The notes: generated by a model not told the origin, from the sequence alone. A DNA stretch of 64,000 bases from JACDAE01 sp963717195 (GCA_963717195.1 CAVQVR010000012.1:310001-374000); one strand, 5' to 3'; positions 43,507 to 53,809 are shown, counted from the stretch's first letter. Numbers and translations are program-made.

Positions 43507-43524
43507 AATTATCATTGAACCTTT
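43507..43524 (-). pseudogene. Trace of D-threonine-aldolase-like 3' end
   Basis: About 18 bases (TCATTGAACCTTTCCCCA) resemble the 3' end of the aldolase gene at 21351. Directly after it comes sequence matching the region upstream of the DUF2277 gene. In the intact locus the two are 1.1 kb apart, so the aldolase gene was deleted from this copy. The match is short and could be chance. Confidence 0.4.
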
Positions 43525-43769
43525 CCCCAGCAATAAACGGTAGTGTGAAGTGAAGAAGAACGCGAACAAATCCTTCACGCGAACACGAAGCATCTTCATA
43601 GGACTACTATAACACACAGCATCCTTACGAAGCTTGCTCCTCTCCATCCTGTGTCATGGCCTGCTCAACGCCTGTTCCTTCTTTCCGTTTTGGTTCGTCT
43701 CTGAAAGAATACAGAGGAAAGAGCATATTTACTATTGTCTTCCAGCATTGATCTTTTGAGGGAACTCTT

Positions 43770-44042
43770 ATGTGTAGAAATATTCAGGCACTGTTCAACA
43801 TGGAACCAACTGCAACTGAGGAAGAGATTCAGATGGCAGCATTGCAATTTGTGCGCAAAGTGAGCGGTTTCAATGCCCCTTCGCGAGCGAACGAAGAGGC
43901 TTTTTCTGCCGCCGTCGCTGCAATAGCAGCAACGACGACTACCCTTCTCACTCAACTCACAACGAATGCGCCTGCAAAGAGCCGTGCAGAGGAGGCAGCT
44001 CGTCGGCAAGCTCGTAACGCGCAACGATTTGCCAGGGAATAG
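43770..44042 (+). CDS. DUF2277 protein (copy 2)
   Basis: A 90-residue protein differing from copy 1 at 22732 in only eight positions by my count, with the same MCRNIQALFNMEP start and Arg-rich end. About 200 bases in front also match, including TCGGCGCG-like stretches GCGAACACGAAGC and CTATAACACA, so regulation is probably shared. Family function unknown. Confidence 0.9.
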   Translation: MCRNIQALFNMEPTATEEEIQMAALQFVRKVSGFNAPSRANEEAFSAAVAAIAATTTTLLTQLTTNAPAKSRAEEAARRQARNAQRFARE

Positions 44043-44210
44043 GTTGTCGTTCATCACCCCTTCCAGGTCGACCTCCATGTTTTCCCTGTTCCGGTATCTG
44101 CGCCTTCTTCTTTTTACAAAGGTAGCCTTAACGGGAGTAACCACACTGTCGATATTTCTGCTCCTGTAGATCAATCAGTTGCCTTTATCATATGCCCCAT
44201 CTAATCTGTC

Positions 44211-45998
44211 CTACACCATGTTCCCTTTCCACAAATCCCGCATCTCTGCACTGCTCGCCAGCAGATCATCCAGCTTGCCAACGGCCTCGATCCCCCCATT
44301 TTTTAGCAGGATAATCTGATCGGCGCGTTGCAAGGCGGCCCGACGATGCGTCACAACCAGCCCGGTGGTCTCTGGGCAAGCAAAGACACGCTCCCAGAGC
44401 AGTTGCTCAGTCTCAACATCCAGAGCACTGGAAAGGTCATCAAAGACTAGCAGTTCAGGAGTGCGCACAAACATCCGCGCAGCAGCTGTGCGTTGAGCCT
44501 GGCCACCCGACAGACGGATACCTCGCGGACCAATCACCGTGGCCAGACCCTGCGGCATGCTGGCAATATCTGGCTCCAGAACAGCGGTACGCACAGCAGC
44601 AGAAAGATTTACGATATTTTCTGGTAAACCGAGTAGGATATTATTACACAGCGTTTCACTAAACAGGTGCGGGATCTGAGAGGTGTAGGCGCTATACGGA
44701 GGTTTGAAGAACTGTGCAGGATCAGCTACCAGTTGCTCATTCCAGTAGATCTCACCAGCGTTGCAGGGAAGCAGACCCAACAACGCTCGCAACAACGTCG
44801 TTTTCCCCGACCCGATCCGCCCGGTAATTACCGTAAACGAACCGCGCGCGAGATTCAGATTGATAGCCGTCACACCATTCACGCTGCCGGGGTAATGGCA
44901 GGTCAATTCTTGCACGCGGAGGGTTTCCAGACGCTGAGTAGCCGTCTTCTCCACAAAAGTCAGCGGGGGCAGTTCTCCTCGCTGATAGACTGGCGCGTGC
45001 TTGAGCAAGACCTGTGGCTCTTCGTCGGGCATCATTTCCAGCATCCGCTTGATCGAGACTTCCTGATTTTTGTAGTCGCCTAAAAAGTTGCCCCAATCGG
45101 CAGCCATTTCAGTAGTAAACCAGAGGTAATAAACAAAGAGTGCAAAATCGCCCACGGTAAATGTTTTGGTTGCCATAGCCTGTCCAGCCAGTAAAAGCAT
45201 CACGCCAGTACAAAGGGTAAGGGTGTTATTGACCATAACATCAGCTAAACCCTCGAACCAGCGCAGCTTCAGGATGGCTGCCCGTCGTCGATCGCTCAGC
45301 TTACGAAAATGGCCGAGAGCTGACCATTCAGCATGGGCAACTTTGATGGCCTGGACTGCGCCGAAACATTCCCCTAGAAAGCCGATGACGTCACCAGTTG
45401 CGCTACGGCTGGCGGCATAGTTCCACCTGATACGATCCCACATCAGCCGGGACAGACCGAGCGTGACCACCAGCGGCAAGAAAACCACCAGGGTTATCAG
45501 CAGATTGATCCGCACCATAATAATGATCGCCACTAGTGACGAAATGGTTTTCCCGGCCATGGGCGGTAGCCAGGTGGGAAAATCAGCCGTCTCTGACACG
45601 TCGTCGTCAAAACGATTGACCGCGTCTCCGGTTGCCATCGGCAGGGTTTTGGCCCCGGGCCGGCGCAAGATACTGGCGAACAGATTATTTTCCAGCAAGG
45701 CCCCAACATTGTTGCGAAAGGTCGTGCTGCCCCAGATAGTGCCAAACATCGCCGTCTGCATCACCAACTCGGTCGAGATAGAGAGCGCCAGCAGCTCCCA
45801 TAGGCCCAATGTGGCCGGGACCGATCCGGTAAGCGTGTCAAAAATCTGCTTTTCAATCAGACCAGGCACGACGCGCAAGACAAAGTATGGAATGGCGCAA
45901 AGACAATCCAGGGCAAATGGCCAGGGGCGAAATTTCATCATTTGCCAGTTAAAGGCCCAGGTTTTGATGATGCGCTCTTGTGGTCGTGTACTGTTCAT
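44211..45998 (-). CDS. Type I ABC exporter subunit with degenerate Walker B
   Basis: A 595-residue half-transporter: transmembrane domain (1-330), then the ATPase with Walker A GRIGSGKTTLL, canonical signature LSGGQAQR and Walker B ELLVFDDLSSALD. The catalytic Glu after Walker B is Asp, so this ATP site cannot hydrolyse normally. The H-loop His (VVTHRRAAL) is present. The start ATG overlaps the stop of the partner gene by four bases. With the partner it should form an asymmetric heterodimer exporter of the TM287/288 and BmrCD kind. Confidence 0.9.
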   Translation of the reverse strand: MNSTRPQERIIKTWAFNWQMMKFRPWPFALDCLCAIPYFVLRVVPGLIEKQIFDTLTGSVPATLGLWELLALSISTELVMQTAMFGTIWGSTTFRNNVGALLENNLFASILRRPGAKTLPMATGDAVNRFDDDVSETADFPTWLPPMAGKTISSLVAIIIMVRINLLITLVVFLPLVVTLGLSRLMWDRIRWNYAASRSATGDVIGFLGECFGAVQAIKVAHAEWSALGHFRKLSDRRRAAILKLRWFEGLADVMVNNTLTLCTGVMLLLAGQAMATKTFTVGDFALFVYYLWFTTEMAADWGNFLGDYKNQEVSIKRMLEMMPDEEPQVLLKHAPVYQRGELPPLTFVEKTATQRLETLRVQELTCHYPGSVNGVTAINLNLARGSFTVITGRIGSGKTTLLRALLGLLPCNAGEIYWNEQLVADPAQFFKPPYSAYTSQIPHLFSETLCNNILLGLPENIVNLSAAVRTAVLEPDIASMPQGLATVIGPRGIRLSGGQAQRTAAARMFVRTPELLVFDDLSSALDVETEQLLWERVFACPETTGLVVTHRRAALQRADQIILLKNGGIEAVGKLDDLLASSAEMRDLWKGNMV

Positions 45999-47761
45999 AC
46001 GAACACTTCCTCCTGTCCAGTTTGCAGCAGCGCCGCGAAGCGCGAAGTAGGATCACTGGCCAGCGCCAGCCGAGACCCATACTCGACGATACGACCATCC
46101 TCCAGGATCAAAATGTCGTCGGCCCGTTGCACCGTTTGCAGGCGATGGGCAATGATCAGAGCGGTGCGATCTTGCAGTAAGCGGTCGACGGCCTGTTCCA
46201 ACACATGCTCCGTAGCCGGATCCAGGTGCGACGAGGCCTCATCCAGAATAGCCAGATTGGGATGCTGGAGAAAGACCCGCGCAAAAGCCAGCATCTGAGA
46301 TTCCCCAGTGGAAAGTCCCTGCCCACCTGCTGCCAGTTCGGCGTGCAACCCATCTTGCAACGTCTCAACCCAGGACCAGAGTCCCAGTTCCCGCAGCGCC
46401 AGTTCTATGTCCTCATCACTGATAGTCGCATCAAAAAAGGTCAGGTTGTCGCGTACACTGGCTTTGAACAACTGTACATCCTGTGTCACCATACCAACGT
46501 GGCTACGCAGGTCCGCCAGTTCCAGGTCACGGATAGCGATGTTGTTCAGGCTGATCGACCCACACTGAGGATCAGCCAGGCGAAAGAGCAACCGGGCCAG
46601 CGTCGTCTTCCCGCTGCCAGTGCGACCCAGCAGACCTAGCACTTTTCCCGGCTGGATGGCAAAAGAGATATCTTGCAGAACCGGCTGCTGTTGATCATAA
46701 CTAAAGGTCACAGCAGAAAAGTTCACCATCAACGGCCCATCTGCCAAAACCGCACCGGTTCCCTCCTGTACCTCAGGCTGTAGTTTCTGCAAAGTAGCCA
46801 CACGCTCGATACTGGCTGAGGCCTCCTGCAAATTCTGCACCTGGGTACGAATGCCTTCCAGCGGCTGAGCCAGCAGACCGATGTAATAGACCAGCACAAA
46901 CATCGTACCGATACTGATCTGATGATGGAGATAGAGAAAGGCCCCCAACGCCAGCCCGCCTGTATAGCCAATGCACTTGAGGAGATTGGTGCTAAACGCC
47001 GTGAGGTTGCTCACCATCAAGGCTCCTCGCCATACCTCCATACTGCGCCGCACCAACAGCAATAGATGTTGTTGTACATAGTCCTCAGCCCCACTAGCAC
47101 GAATATCCTCGGTCCCATTGATGTGCTCTTCCAGAAAACCATAGTGATTGGCTTTCGCCACCCGCGCCTCAGCAAAACGTTTGACTGCCAGCTTCTGGAT
47201 CTGGCCCAGTACCCCGAAGATCAGCAGACAGTAGCAGGTGAAACCCAGACCAATCCACCAGTCAGAGATGCTCAACAGCACCAGAATACCCAGCAAAAGC
47301 AGCACATTGCCTGCGATCAAAATGAGAAAAAGCGAGAAGAAGCTGGCCAATGCCGTCATATCATCATCGATGCGCTGGATCAGTTCTCCCGGCGTATGTG
47401 TTTTGTGGAACGCCATATCCAGCCGAAGTACGTGCCCGACAAGGTCCGCCCGCAAAGCGTTGGTCGCCGTCCAGCCGATCGTCTCAGCCAGGTAGGTTGA
47501 AAAGAAACCCACCAGCTTTTGCATTACCGCCAACAGTATGTAAAATCCAGCCGTTAGCAAGATCACCTTAAGCGATCCACCAGCCTGCGTCGCATCGATA
47601 AAACGACCAATGATCTGGGGAACGAGCAACTGAAGCCCGATGCCCCCAAACAACAACAACATCAATATCAGCACCTGCTGCCACAGCGGCTTGAGATACT
47701 TCGCCAGTAGTTGCCAATACTGTCTCAACTGCACATCCATAGATTGTTTTTTCCTTTTCAA
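45995..47761 (-). CDS. Type I ABC exporter subunit with degenerate signature
   Basis: A 588-residue half-transporter with six transmembrane helices in residues 20-310. The ATPase has Walker A GRTGSGKTTLARLL, Walker B LAILDEASSHLD (normal Glu), and the signature LSTGESQML in place of LSGGQ. The H-loop is IIAHRLQTV. Its Walker A/B pairs with the good LSGGQ of the 44211-45998 subunit, giving one working site. The other site joins the bad Walker B and this bad signature. The pair is probably a drug or lipid exporter. Confidence 0.9.
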   Translation of the reverse strand: MKRKKQSMDVQLRQYWQLLAKYLKPLWQQVLILMLLLFGGIGLQLLVPQIIGRFIDATQAGGSLKVILLTAGFYILLAVMQKLVGFFSTYLAETIGWTATNALRADLVGHVLRLDMAFHKTHTPGELIQRIDDDMTALASFFSLFLILIAGNVLLLLGILVLLSISDWWIGLGFTCYCLLIFGVLGQIQKLAVKRFAEARVAKANHYGFLEEHINGTEDIRASGAEDYVQQHLLLLVRRSMEVWRGALMVSNLTAFSTNLLKCIGYTGGLALGAFLYLHHQISIGTMFVLVYYIGLLAQPLEGIRTQVQNLQEASASIERVATLQKLQPEVQEGTGAVLADGPLMVNFSAVTFSYDQQQPVLQDISFAIQPGKVLGLLGRTGSGKTTLARLLFRLADPQCGSISLNNIAIRDLELADLRSHVGMVTQDVQLFKASVRDNLTFFDATISDEDIELALRELGLWSWVETLQDGLHAELAAGGQGLSTGESQMLAFARVFLQHPNLAILDEASSHLDPATEHVLEQAVDRLLQDRTALIIAHRLQTVQRADDILILEDGRIVEYGSRLALASDPTSRFAALLQTGQEEVFV

Positions 47762-48292
47762 TGTCGTGTTTCACAAGTATCACATCCTAAAAATGGGTGC
47801 AAAATGCCCGAGGTGTGAAAACATGGGGAAATGATGCCTGAGCTGGTAAAGAGGAAAACCAGACTCCTGATCTGTAGTAAGCTCTCCCTATGCGCACACA
47901 GGCAAACCTTAGAGAGAGTCACCGGGGCCAGGCGAGGGAAACAGACTGAAGAGGGAAGCAATCTTCTGGCCAGGAATGTGGCGTACAGAAGCATTGTAAG
48001 TTCTCAAGGGTCGCACTAATACAAGATAGTTTCAGGACAGAAACCATCTGAGATACGACCTCCACATCAGTTGAGACTGGCCTCGCTTAGCCAGGCATCA
48101 CCATGGAGAATGTTGAGACGGCCATTACATACACCTCCGTTTCTTTTGCGAGTAGACATTCAAGTTCAAAAGAAGCTTACCATATGCTGATGGAAGAATG
48201 CAAGGATAGTCGGCAGGTGAAGAGAAGGGTGATGTCCTCGTTCACGAGCAGTCAGTCCTGGCTCCTCCGCCAGAAATGAGGGTGACTCATCG
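47762..48292. other. Intergenic, no gene supported
   Basis: About 530 bases between the exporter operon and a long hairpin. The exporter promoter, on the minus strand, must be near 47780-47850. I see no convincing coding frame. Confidence 0.5.
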
Positions 48293-48366
48293 TTAAGGCA
48301 GAGTTCAAGGTAAGCTCAGGGCAAAGTTGTCGCTTTGCCCTGAGCTTACCTTGAACTCTGCCTTAA
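48293..48366. terminator. 34-bp perfect inverted repeat
   Basis: The arm 48293-48326 (TTAAGGCAGAGTTCAAGGTA onward) is exactly complementary to 48333-48366 with a six-base loop TTGTCG. It lies downstream of the secreted PQQ-propeller gene (minus strand). It is the longest perfect stem in the window. Confidence 0.75.
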
Positions 48367-48416
48367 CTCAAAAATCCTTATCGTTGTTTCCCATATGGTT
48401 AAGACGCAAACCCAGA

Positions 48417-50618
48417 CTACGAGGTACTACAGGTTGTTCCGTTAAGAGTAAACGCGGTTGGGGAGGGGTTACTACCACTTCAGGAGCCGTTGAAGCCGAA
48501 GGAGGTTGAAGCCCCCGTAGGAATCGAGCCGTTATAGCTTAAACTCTGCACGGTTACTTGTTCTCCTTGCAGTGAAGCGCTTGCACTCCATATCTGGGTG
48601 ATGCCTTGAGTGCCAGGGAATGTGAACTTCAGGGTCCAACTGGTAATAGGTGTCGTGCCAGTGTTTGTAATCGTCGTGCTATTGGTAAAACCTCCTGGCC
48701 ACTGATTTTGTGTAACATAACTTACTTTACAGGCATTGCCTGACGTAGACGGTGTTGACGTTGGAGTTGGAGTTGGAGTCGTATGAGGGGTTGCCGTGGG
48801 TGTCGGAGCCATAGTTGGGGTTGCAGTGGGTGTCGGTGTTGGTTGTATATTGAGAAGACCATAGATCGAGAGACTGGTCAGTGTCCCGACGAAGACCTCG
48901 CCATTGGCAATCGTGGGCACTGAAAACTTTGTATAGCTATCGAGCTGGTCACGGGAAGCGTTCTGCCCACTGTTATAGAGTTCGTTGCTAAGATTGGTAG
49001 CGTCATAGGCACGCAACGTGCCAGGGCCACCAGGATTACATCCATTGCCAGTACAACTATTAGGAGGGCCGACGACCCAGACGATCCCGGTGCCACTGGC
49101 GGTCCCATTACTACTGATTGAGGGTGTGACGCCTGGATAGTCAAAAGACTCAGGAGTTCTCGAGGTTGGCGAGGACGAGAGTGTATCATTCGTGAGTTGA
49201 AATGCTTTCAGGGTATCGTCAACACCGCCAAAGTAGACCCACTGGCTGCCTGTGGAGGCCCAATAGGCAGGATTCGCGTACAGGCCGCCGCCGACGGTAT
49301 CTGGTGGCAACTCCTGCAGCACTTTATCGATTGTCGTCTGTCCGGTTGAACTACAATTCAGATTGGAAACTTGCGTGTAGTGTCCCATGTTGTCCCGATT
49401 GACAACATAGATGCGTCCTTCCTTGCCAGCTCCAATCACCAGGTGAGGATAGGTGGTATTGGTCTGGTCAGGGAGAAGCAGAGCATCACCTGAACCTAAA
49501 TCGATATCGCTTGCGGACAGGCAGCTCTGGTTAAACGGGGTGAAATAGTCAGCAACGCTCAAGCCATTCTGGGTGCTCAACTTGAGAAAGCTATCGCCTG
49601 AGTCGAGTCCGCCCGTATTCAGATCAAAGGTCCCATTAGCGGTCAGCATATAGATATTCCCGCTACTATCAGCGGAAGGTCCCGATCCACTCATCCAGAT
49701 ACCACCCTCGCTCCCGTTGGGACTATCATTGTAGACGGCAACCTGATGCAATGCAGCGTTCGTATAGCTATATCCGATGAGCCAACCATGATAGGGATCG
49801 GTATCCCCAAAACTGGACCAGGAGATATAGACGACCCCATTGAGCAGCAGTAATGCAGCACGCTGATTCTCTGTCTTGGGATTGAAGATGATCTTCCCAC
49901 CTGAATTATCATAGCCGGTTCCCGTGATGGATGCCTGAATGACAATTGGGCTGCCTGGCTTCTCTAAACCAGTCGTTACATCGAGAGCGTGCAGGCGCTG
50001 GACATACTGGCTGCCATTCTCTTTTGTCATCGCGACAACATAGAGGGTATTCGTACTGGTGTCGATAACAGGAGTGCTTGTGATCCCAATCTGTGGATTG
50101 ATATCGTAGTTGGTATAGCGTGTAAAAACGTCACCAGAGGGGACTGGAGTCACACTTGACGAAGTGAGAAAGCTGGTTTTCCACAGTGGAGCAGTAGCGG
50201 TCGTCTGGTCCGCATCGAAAGCATAGACACTATCATTTTCGGTGGCGACATAGACGACATTATGCGTACTTCCATTGATCGTGACGTTTGGCAGAAAGAG
50301 TGGTTGACCATAGACCTGTCCATCGACGGGATAGGTGACACGTTTGCCAAACTGACTATTGTTCACATTGCTGGTAGTGAGAATAGTTTCATTGGGATTC
50401 TGGCCGGTACGAAGAGTATCGTTATGATAAGTCGTAACAGCGGTGTTGGCTGGTGCCGCAGCAGCGGCTGCATGGAGATTGCCTGCGAAGATCGCGCTTC
50501 TCTCTCCTAGAAAAGCTATGATGAGGAGGGAGAGAAACGTTGTACTGGTAAAGAAAAGGCGTCTCATAGAGCGAAAACGCATGGAGTGTCTGACTGGAGC
50601 GTTGTTTCGATGTTGCAT
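48417..50618 (-). CDS. Secreted PQQ-like beta-propeller with CBM2, last 21 residues cut by TGA
   Basis: From ATG 50618 (GAAGGAA upstream) the frame runs 712 residues to TGA at 48480-48482. Residues 15-50 are a signal peptide. Residues 55-600 are a PQQ-type propeller (AVTTYHNDTLRTGQNPNET, PVIDTSTNTLYVVAMT, NIYMLTANGTFDL, NPAYWASTGSQWVYFGGVDD). A Thr/Pro linker follows (TPTPTATPTMAPTPTATPHT), then a cellulose-binding CBM2 (CKVSYVTQNQWPGGFTNSTT, TSWTLKFTFPG, SFGFNGS). The TGA replaces the conserved Trp of GSWSG; beyond it SGSNPSPTAFTLNGTTCSTS continues to TAG at 48417. The lost end holds the second Cys of the usual disulfide. Confidence 0.85.
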
Positions 50619-50678
50619 GTAAAGTTCCTTCTTTTCATGAGAGATGCCCATCCTAAGGCACTCCACTGTACTCATCAA

Positions 50679-50987
50679 TAAGTCAGGCTACTATAGTTTG
50701 ACTATAAGCTATATATAGAATAGCTGAGTTTTTTTATCACTCTTAATATATTCTAACTGAAAAATACACAAAGTAACAACAAGAGAATGAGCAGTACAAA
50801 AACTGACTACTATTTGATTAGTTCCTCGCAACTACAGTCTGGAAATCTTTCACAAGCCAATGGAGCGATGGAGAGATGTATTTTCCCAACTCAAAAACCC
50901 TCTGTTGAAATTACCATTCTTTGGAGCAACTCTATACTGAAGTGTGTGGGGATGGTGTCGTGAGTAGTTTGCTTTGAAAGGAAAACC
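50679..50987. other. Intergenic between divergent secreted-protein genes
   Basis: AT-rich (ACTATAAGCTATATATAGAATAG near 50700) and must hold the promoters of both flanking genes. No coding frame is supported. Confidence 0.5.
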
Positions 50988-52707
50988 ATGAAACAACAAT
51001 CAATATTCTTGAAGGCCGCTCTGTGTCTGATGCTCCTGCTCTTCGCTGCTGTTGCATCCAGGGCACATGCGGGACCGATCGTCCCCCCATCGCTCCCCTC
51101 CCGAGGGGCGCTGGATATTGGCCAGGTTGGCCATACTGGAGCCTTCGTCGAGAATGGCACTACCGACCGCATCTGGGCGTCGGGCAGCGATATTTGGGGA
51201 CAGCACGATCAGTTTCACTATGTCTGGTACGACCTGCCAGGCAATGGGCAGATGGTGGCGAAGGTGCTGAGCCAGGATGGCTCCAATGACTGGGCCAAGG
51301 CGGGCATCATGCTGCGTGAAACGGTGGACGATAATGCCACCAACGTCTTTCTCGCCTTGACTCCTCACCACGGCGTGACGTTTCAGTGGCGTGGAGCCAC
51401 CAATGCACTGACCACCAATTGGCTTGATTTCACAGGTGACGGGTTCCACCTGGCTCAAGCTAGTCAGGCACAACAACACCATCACTGGCTTTGTCTCTGG
51501 GGATGGCACGATATGGACAACCGTAAATTCCGTGACGCTCACCATGGGTGCCACCAGTTCGATTGGATTGGCGGTGACGGCGCACAACAACACCGCTCGC
51601 TGCCGCGCAGTCTTTACCAATGTGGCGCTCACGCTCGGCTCAGGACCCGCTCTGACGGCCACACGGGTCTATGGTCAGGCGGGAAGCTTCATCACCGCTA
51701 CCACCAACAACGGTGGGGTCAGTGCCACCAGCCTCGATTATCCTCAAAATGTTACTTCCGATAGTAGTGGCAATCTCTATGTTGCCGATTCTGGCAACAA
51801 CCGAGTGCTCGATTACCCAGCAGGCACCACCACCGCCACGCGCGTCTATGGTCAGGCGGGAAGCTTCACCTCCAATACCGTTAACAACGGCGGCATCAGT
51901 GCCACCAGTCTCGATGAGCCGACAGGAGTAGCTCTCGATAGCAGCGGCAATCTCTATGTCGTCGATACTGGCAATAACCGTGTACTCTATTATCCAGCAG
52001 GCAGCACCACCGCCACGCGCGTCTATGGTCAGGCGGGAAGCTTCACCTCCAATACCGTTAACAACGGTGGCATCAGTGCCACCAGTCTCGATGGGCCATG
52101 GGAGGGGGTTGCTCTTGATAGCAGCGGCAATCTCTATGTCGCCGATTTCGGCAACGAACGGGTGCTCTATTATCCAGCGGGCACCACCACTGCCACAAGA
52201 GTCTATGGCCAGGCAGGAAGTTTCACCACTGCTACCACTGGTATCACTGCCACCAGTCTCGATGAGCCAGCAGGAGTAGCTCTTGATAGCAGCGGCAATC
52301 TCTATATCGCCGATTACGCCAACAGCCGGGTGCTCTATTATCCAGCGGGCACTACCACCGCCACGCGCGTCTATGGCCAGGCAGGAAGCTTCACCACTGC
52401 TACCAGCAACACTGGCGGCATCAGTGCCACCAGTCTCGATGATCCCTGGGGGATAGCAGTTGATAGCAGTAACAATCTCTATGTCGTCGATTACGCCAAC
52501 AGTCGGGTGCTCTCGTATCCAGCAGGCAGCACCACCGCCACAAGAGTGTATGGCCAGCTAGGCAGTTTCACCTCCAATACCGCTAACAACGGTGGCATCA
52601 GTGCCACCAGTCTCGATTATCCCTACGGGGTGGCTGCCGATAGCAGTGGCAATCTCTATGTCGCCGATTATAGCAACAATCGTGTGCTCGAATACCAGAG
52701 CACATAA
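50988..52707 (+). pseudogene. Secreted NHL-repeat protein, frameshifted
   Basis: Two frames together give about 573 residues. The first (from ATG 50988) has a signal peptide (KAALCLMLLLFAAVASRAHA) and a beta-sandwich GSDIWGQHDQFHYVWYDLPGNGQMVAKVLSQDGSNDWAKAGIML. A one-base shift near 51380-51424 leads into TGSTWLKLVRHNNTITGFVS, the natural continuation of that domain, then six NHL units (VYGQAGSF, GGISATSLD.P.GVALDSSG, NLYVADYGNNRVLYYPAGTT). The last frame ends at 52707. Six units form a propeller. As it stands the first frame would make only the front part. Confidence 0.75.
51655..52690 (+). repeat. Six tandem NHL repeats, about 171 bp each
   Basis: Units begin GCCACGCGCGTCTATGGTCA and keep phrases such as AGCAGCGGCAATCTCTATGT almost unchanged, so nucleotide identity between units is very high. 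The fourth unit is 15 bases shorter. Such identity points to recent expansion or gene conversion. Confidence 0.8.
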
Positions 52708-52735
52708 CCTTCTTTGCCTTCAGAGTTCCTGCTAA

Positions 52736-52778
52736 AGCCCGGGTCCACGTGAGCTTTTCACTCACGTGGACCCGGGCT
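52736..52778 (+). terminator. 18-bp perfect stem terminator after the NHL gene
   Basis: AGCCCGGGTCCACGTGAG (52736-52753) pairs exactly with 52761-52778 around the loop CTTTTCA. ATTTTAAAT follows. It lies 29 bases after the stop codon. Confidence 0.85.
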
Positions 52779-52806
52779 ATTTTAAATCGTAACTATTCAG
52801 GTCTGC

Positions 52807-52921
52807 TCGCCACCTGCGGTGGCTCGCCCACGTTTGGTGTGGACGGTGGGATGTGCGGTCTGGGGTCGCACATCCCACCGTCCACACCAAACGGCTTGCG
52901 AAGCGCCGGAGGCGCTGAGGA
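52807..52921. repeat. Composite palindromic element (copy 1)
   Basis: Order: a small hairpin GCCACCTGCGGTGGC (52809-52823), then a 27-bp perfect inverted repeat (52831-52857 with 52867-52893, CGTTTGGTGTGGACGGTGGG onward), then GCTTGCGAAGCGCCGGAGGC and GCTGAGGAG with the small palindrome AGCGCCGGAGGCGCT (52902-52916). The element at about 62556-62653 has the same order. Confidence 0.65.
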
Positions 52922-53135
52922 GTCTGACCCCTTCTGAATACTTTAAATGCAATATTCAACGAGCGATTTCGGCTCTGGTGCCGCAACATGTCGCTTTGCC
53001 AGGAAGCTGTAGAAACTGGTCCAATACGCGTTGACATACGTATAGTATTATGGAGATTTGTTGTAGTATTATATTTATACGAGCCGAGTACGCTTCGCTT
53101 TTTTGCAAAAGGACTGAATAGTTGAGGTTGGGGAA

Positions 53136-53768
53136 ATGTTGAGTATGTACAGAGGGAAAAAACTAGTATGCATGTGTTTTTTTGTGCTTATGCTCAGCGC
53201 ATGTGGTACAACAACGCTATCAACGACCTTGTCTCCTACGCCTGAACCTACTATACAGAAACTGGCTCCCACGCCAGCGTCATCCGCTACTCTACCTTTG
53301 CCACGACCAACACCTGCGGTGAGCAATCCAGCTCACCTGCTTATTCCCAGCATTGGCATCGATGCATCAGTAGAGAACATTGGTGTATTGCCCAATGGTG
53401 ATCTGGCCACGCCGACACAGAATCCGTGGGATGATGTTGGCTGGTATCATCTAGGACCACATCCAGGTCAAAGTGGGAGCGCGGTGATCGCTGGCCATCT
53501 GGATCGCCCAGGCGGAGCGCCTGCAGTGTTCTGGAACTTACGCGATATGCATCCAGGTGATATCGTCACCGTGGTGGATGAGCGAGGAGCCTCTTTGCAT
53601 TTCCGTGTTACACAGGTAGCCTCTTATCCCCCAGATCAGGCTCCGTTACAGGAGATCTTCGCCAATCCCGGTGGCAAGTTCCTCAATTTGATTACCTGCG
53701 CCGGTGACTGGATTCCCAGCGAGCGTCAAACGACATTGCGCCTTGTTGTCTATACCTCGCTGATCTAA
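53136..53768 (+). CDS. Sortase (class D/F-like), lipoprotein-type N-terminus
   Basis: A 210-residue transpeptidase-type protein. The lipobox LSAC (Cys23) makes a lipid anchor likely, followed by a Thr/Pro linker. Catalytic residues are His121 (VIAGHLDRPGG), Cys188 (LITCAGDW) and Arg202 (TTLRLVVY). These fit sortases of the class D/E/F kind, in which a TCAG-W motif surrounds the Cys. Sortases join proteins to cell-wall or pilus partners. No LPxTG substrate is adjacent. A separate hairpin follows the stop. Confidence 0.88.
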   Translation: MLSMYRGKKLVCMCFFVLMLSACGTTTLSTTLSPTPEPTIQKLAPTPASSATLPLPRPTPAVSNPAHLLIPSIGIDASVENIGVLPNGDLATPTQNPWDDVGWYHLGPHPGQSGSAVIAGHLDRPGGAPAVFWNLRDMHPGDIVTVVDERGASLHFRVTQVASYPPDQAPLQEIFANPGGKFLNLITCAGDWIPSERQTTLRLVVYTSLI

Positions 53769-53782
53769 TGGGTTGAAGGAAA

Positions 53783-53804
53783 CGCCAGGAAGAGTTTCCT
53801 GGCG
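53783..53804. terminator. Hairpin between the sortase and coiled-coil genes
   Basis: CGCCAGGAA (53783-53791) and TTCCTGGCG (53796-53804) form a 9-bp stem with the loop GAGT, then CTACTTTATT. It serves both convergent genes. Confidence 0.75.
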
Positions 53805-53809
53805 CTACT

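Noticed and set aside
2979..48482. TGA read as Trp (code change) because TGA falls at Trp or similar positions in several genes
   Set aside because: At 2979 the family has Gly rather than Trp; two other genes are broken by TAG or TAA; and many intact genes here end with TGA. Gene decay or sequence error is simpler.
51655..52690. Possible CRISPR array or satellite repeats
   Set aside because: The period is about 171 bases and all units are in one reading frame that encodes NHL repeats. There are no unique spacers between identical short repeats.
52736..52778. Origin or phage attachment site suggested by the long palindrome
   Set aside because: It lies 29 bases after a stop codon and is followed by T/A-rich bases, as expected of a terminator, and nothing else of an origin or att site is seen.
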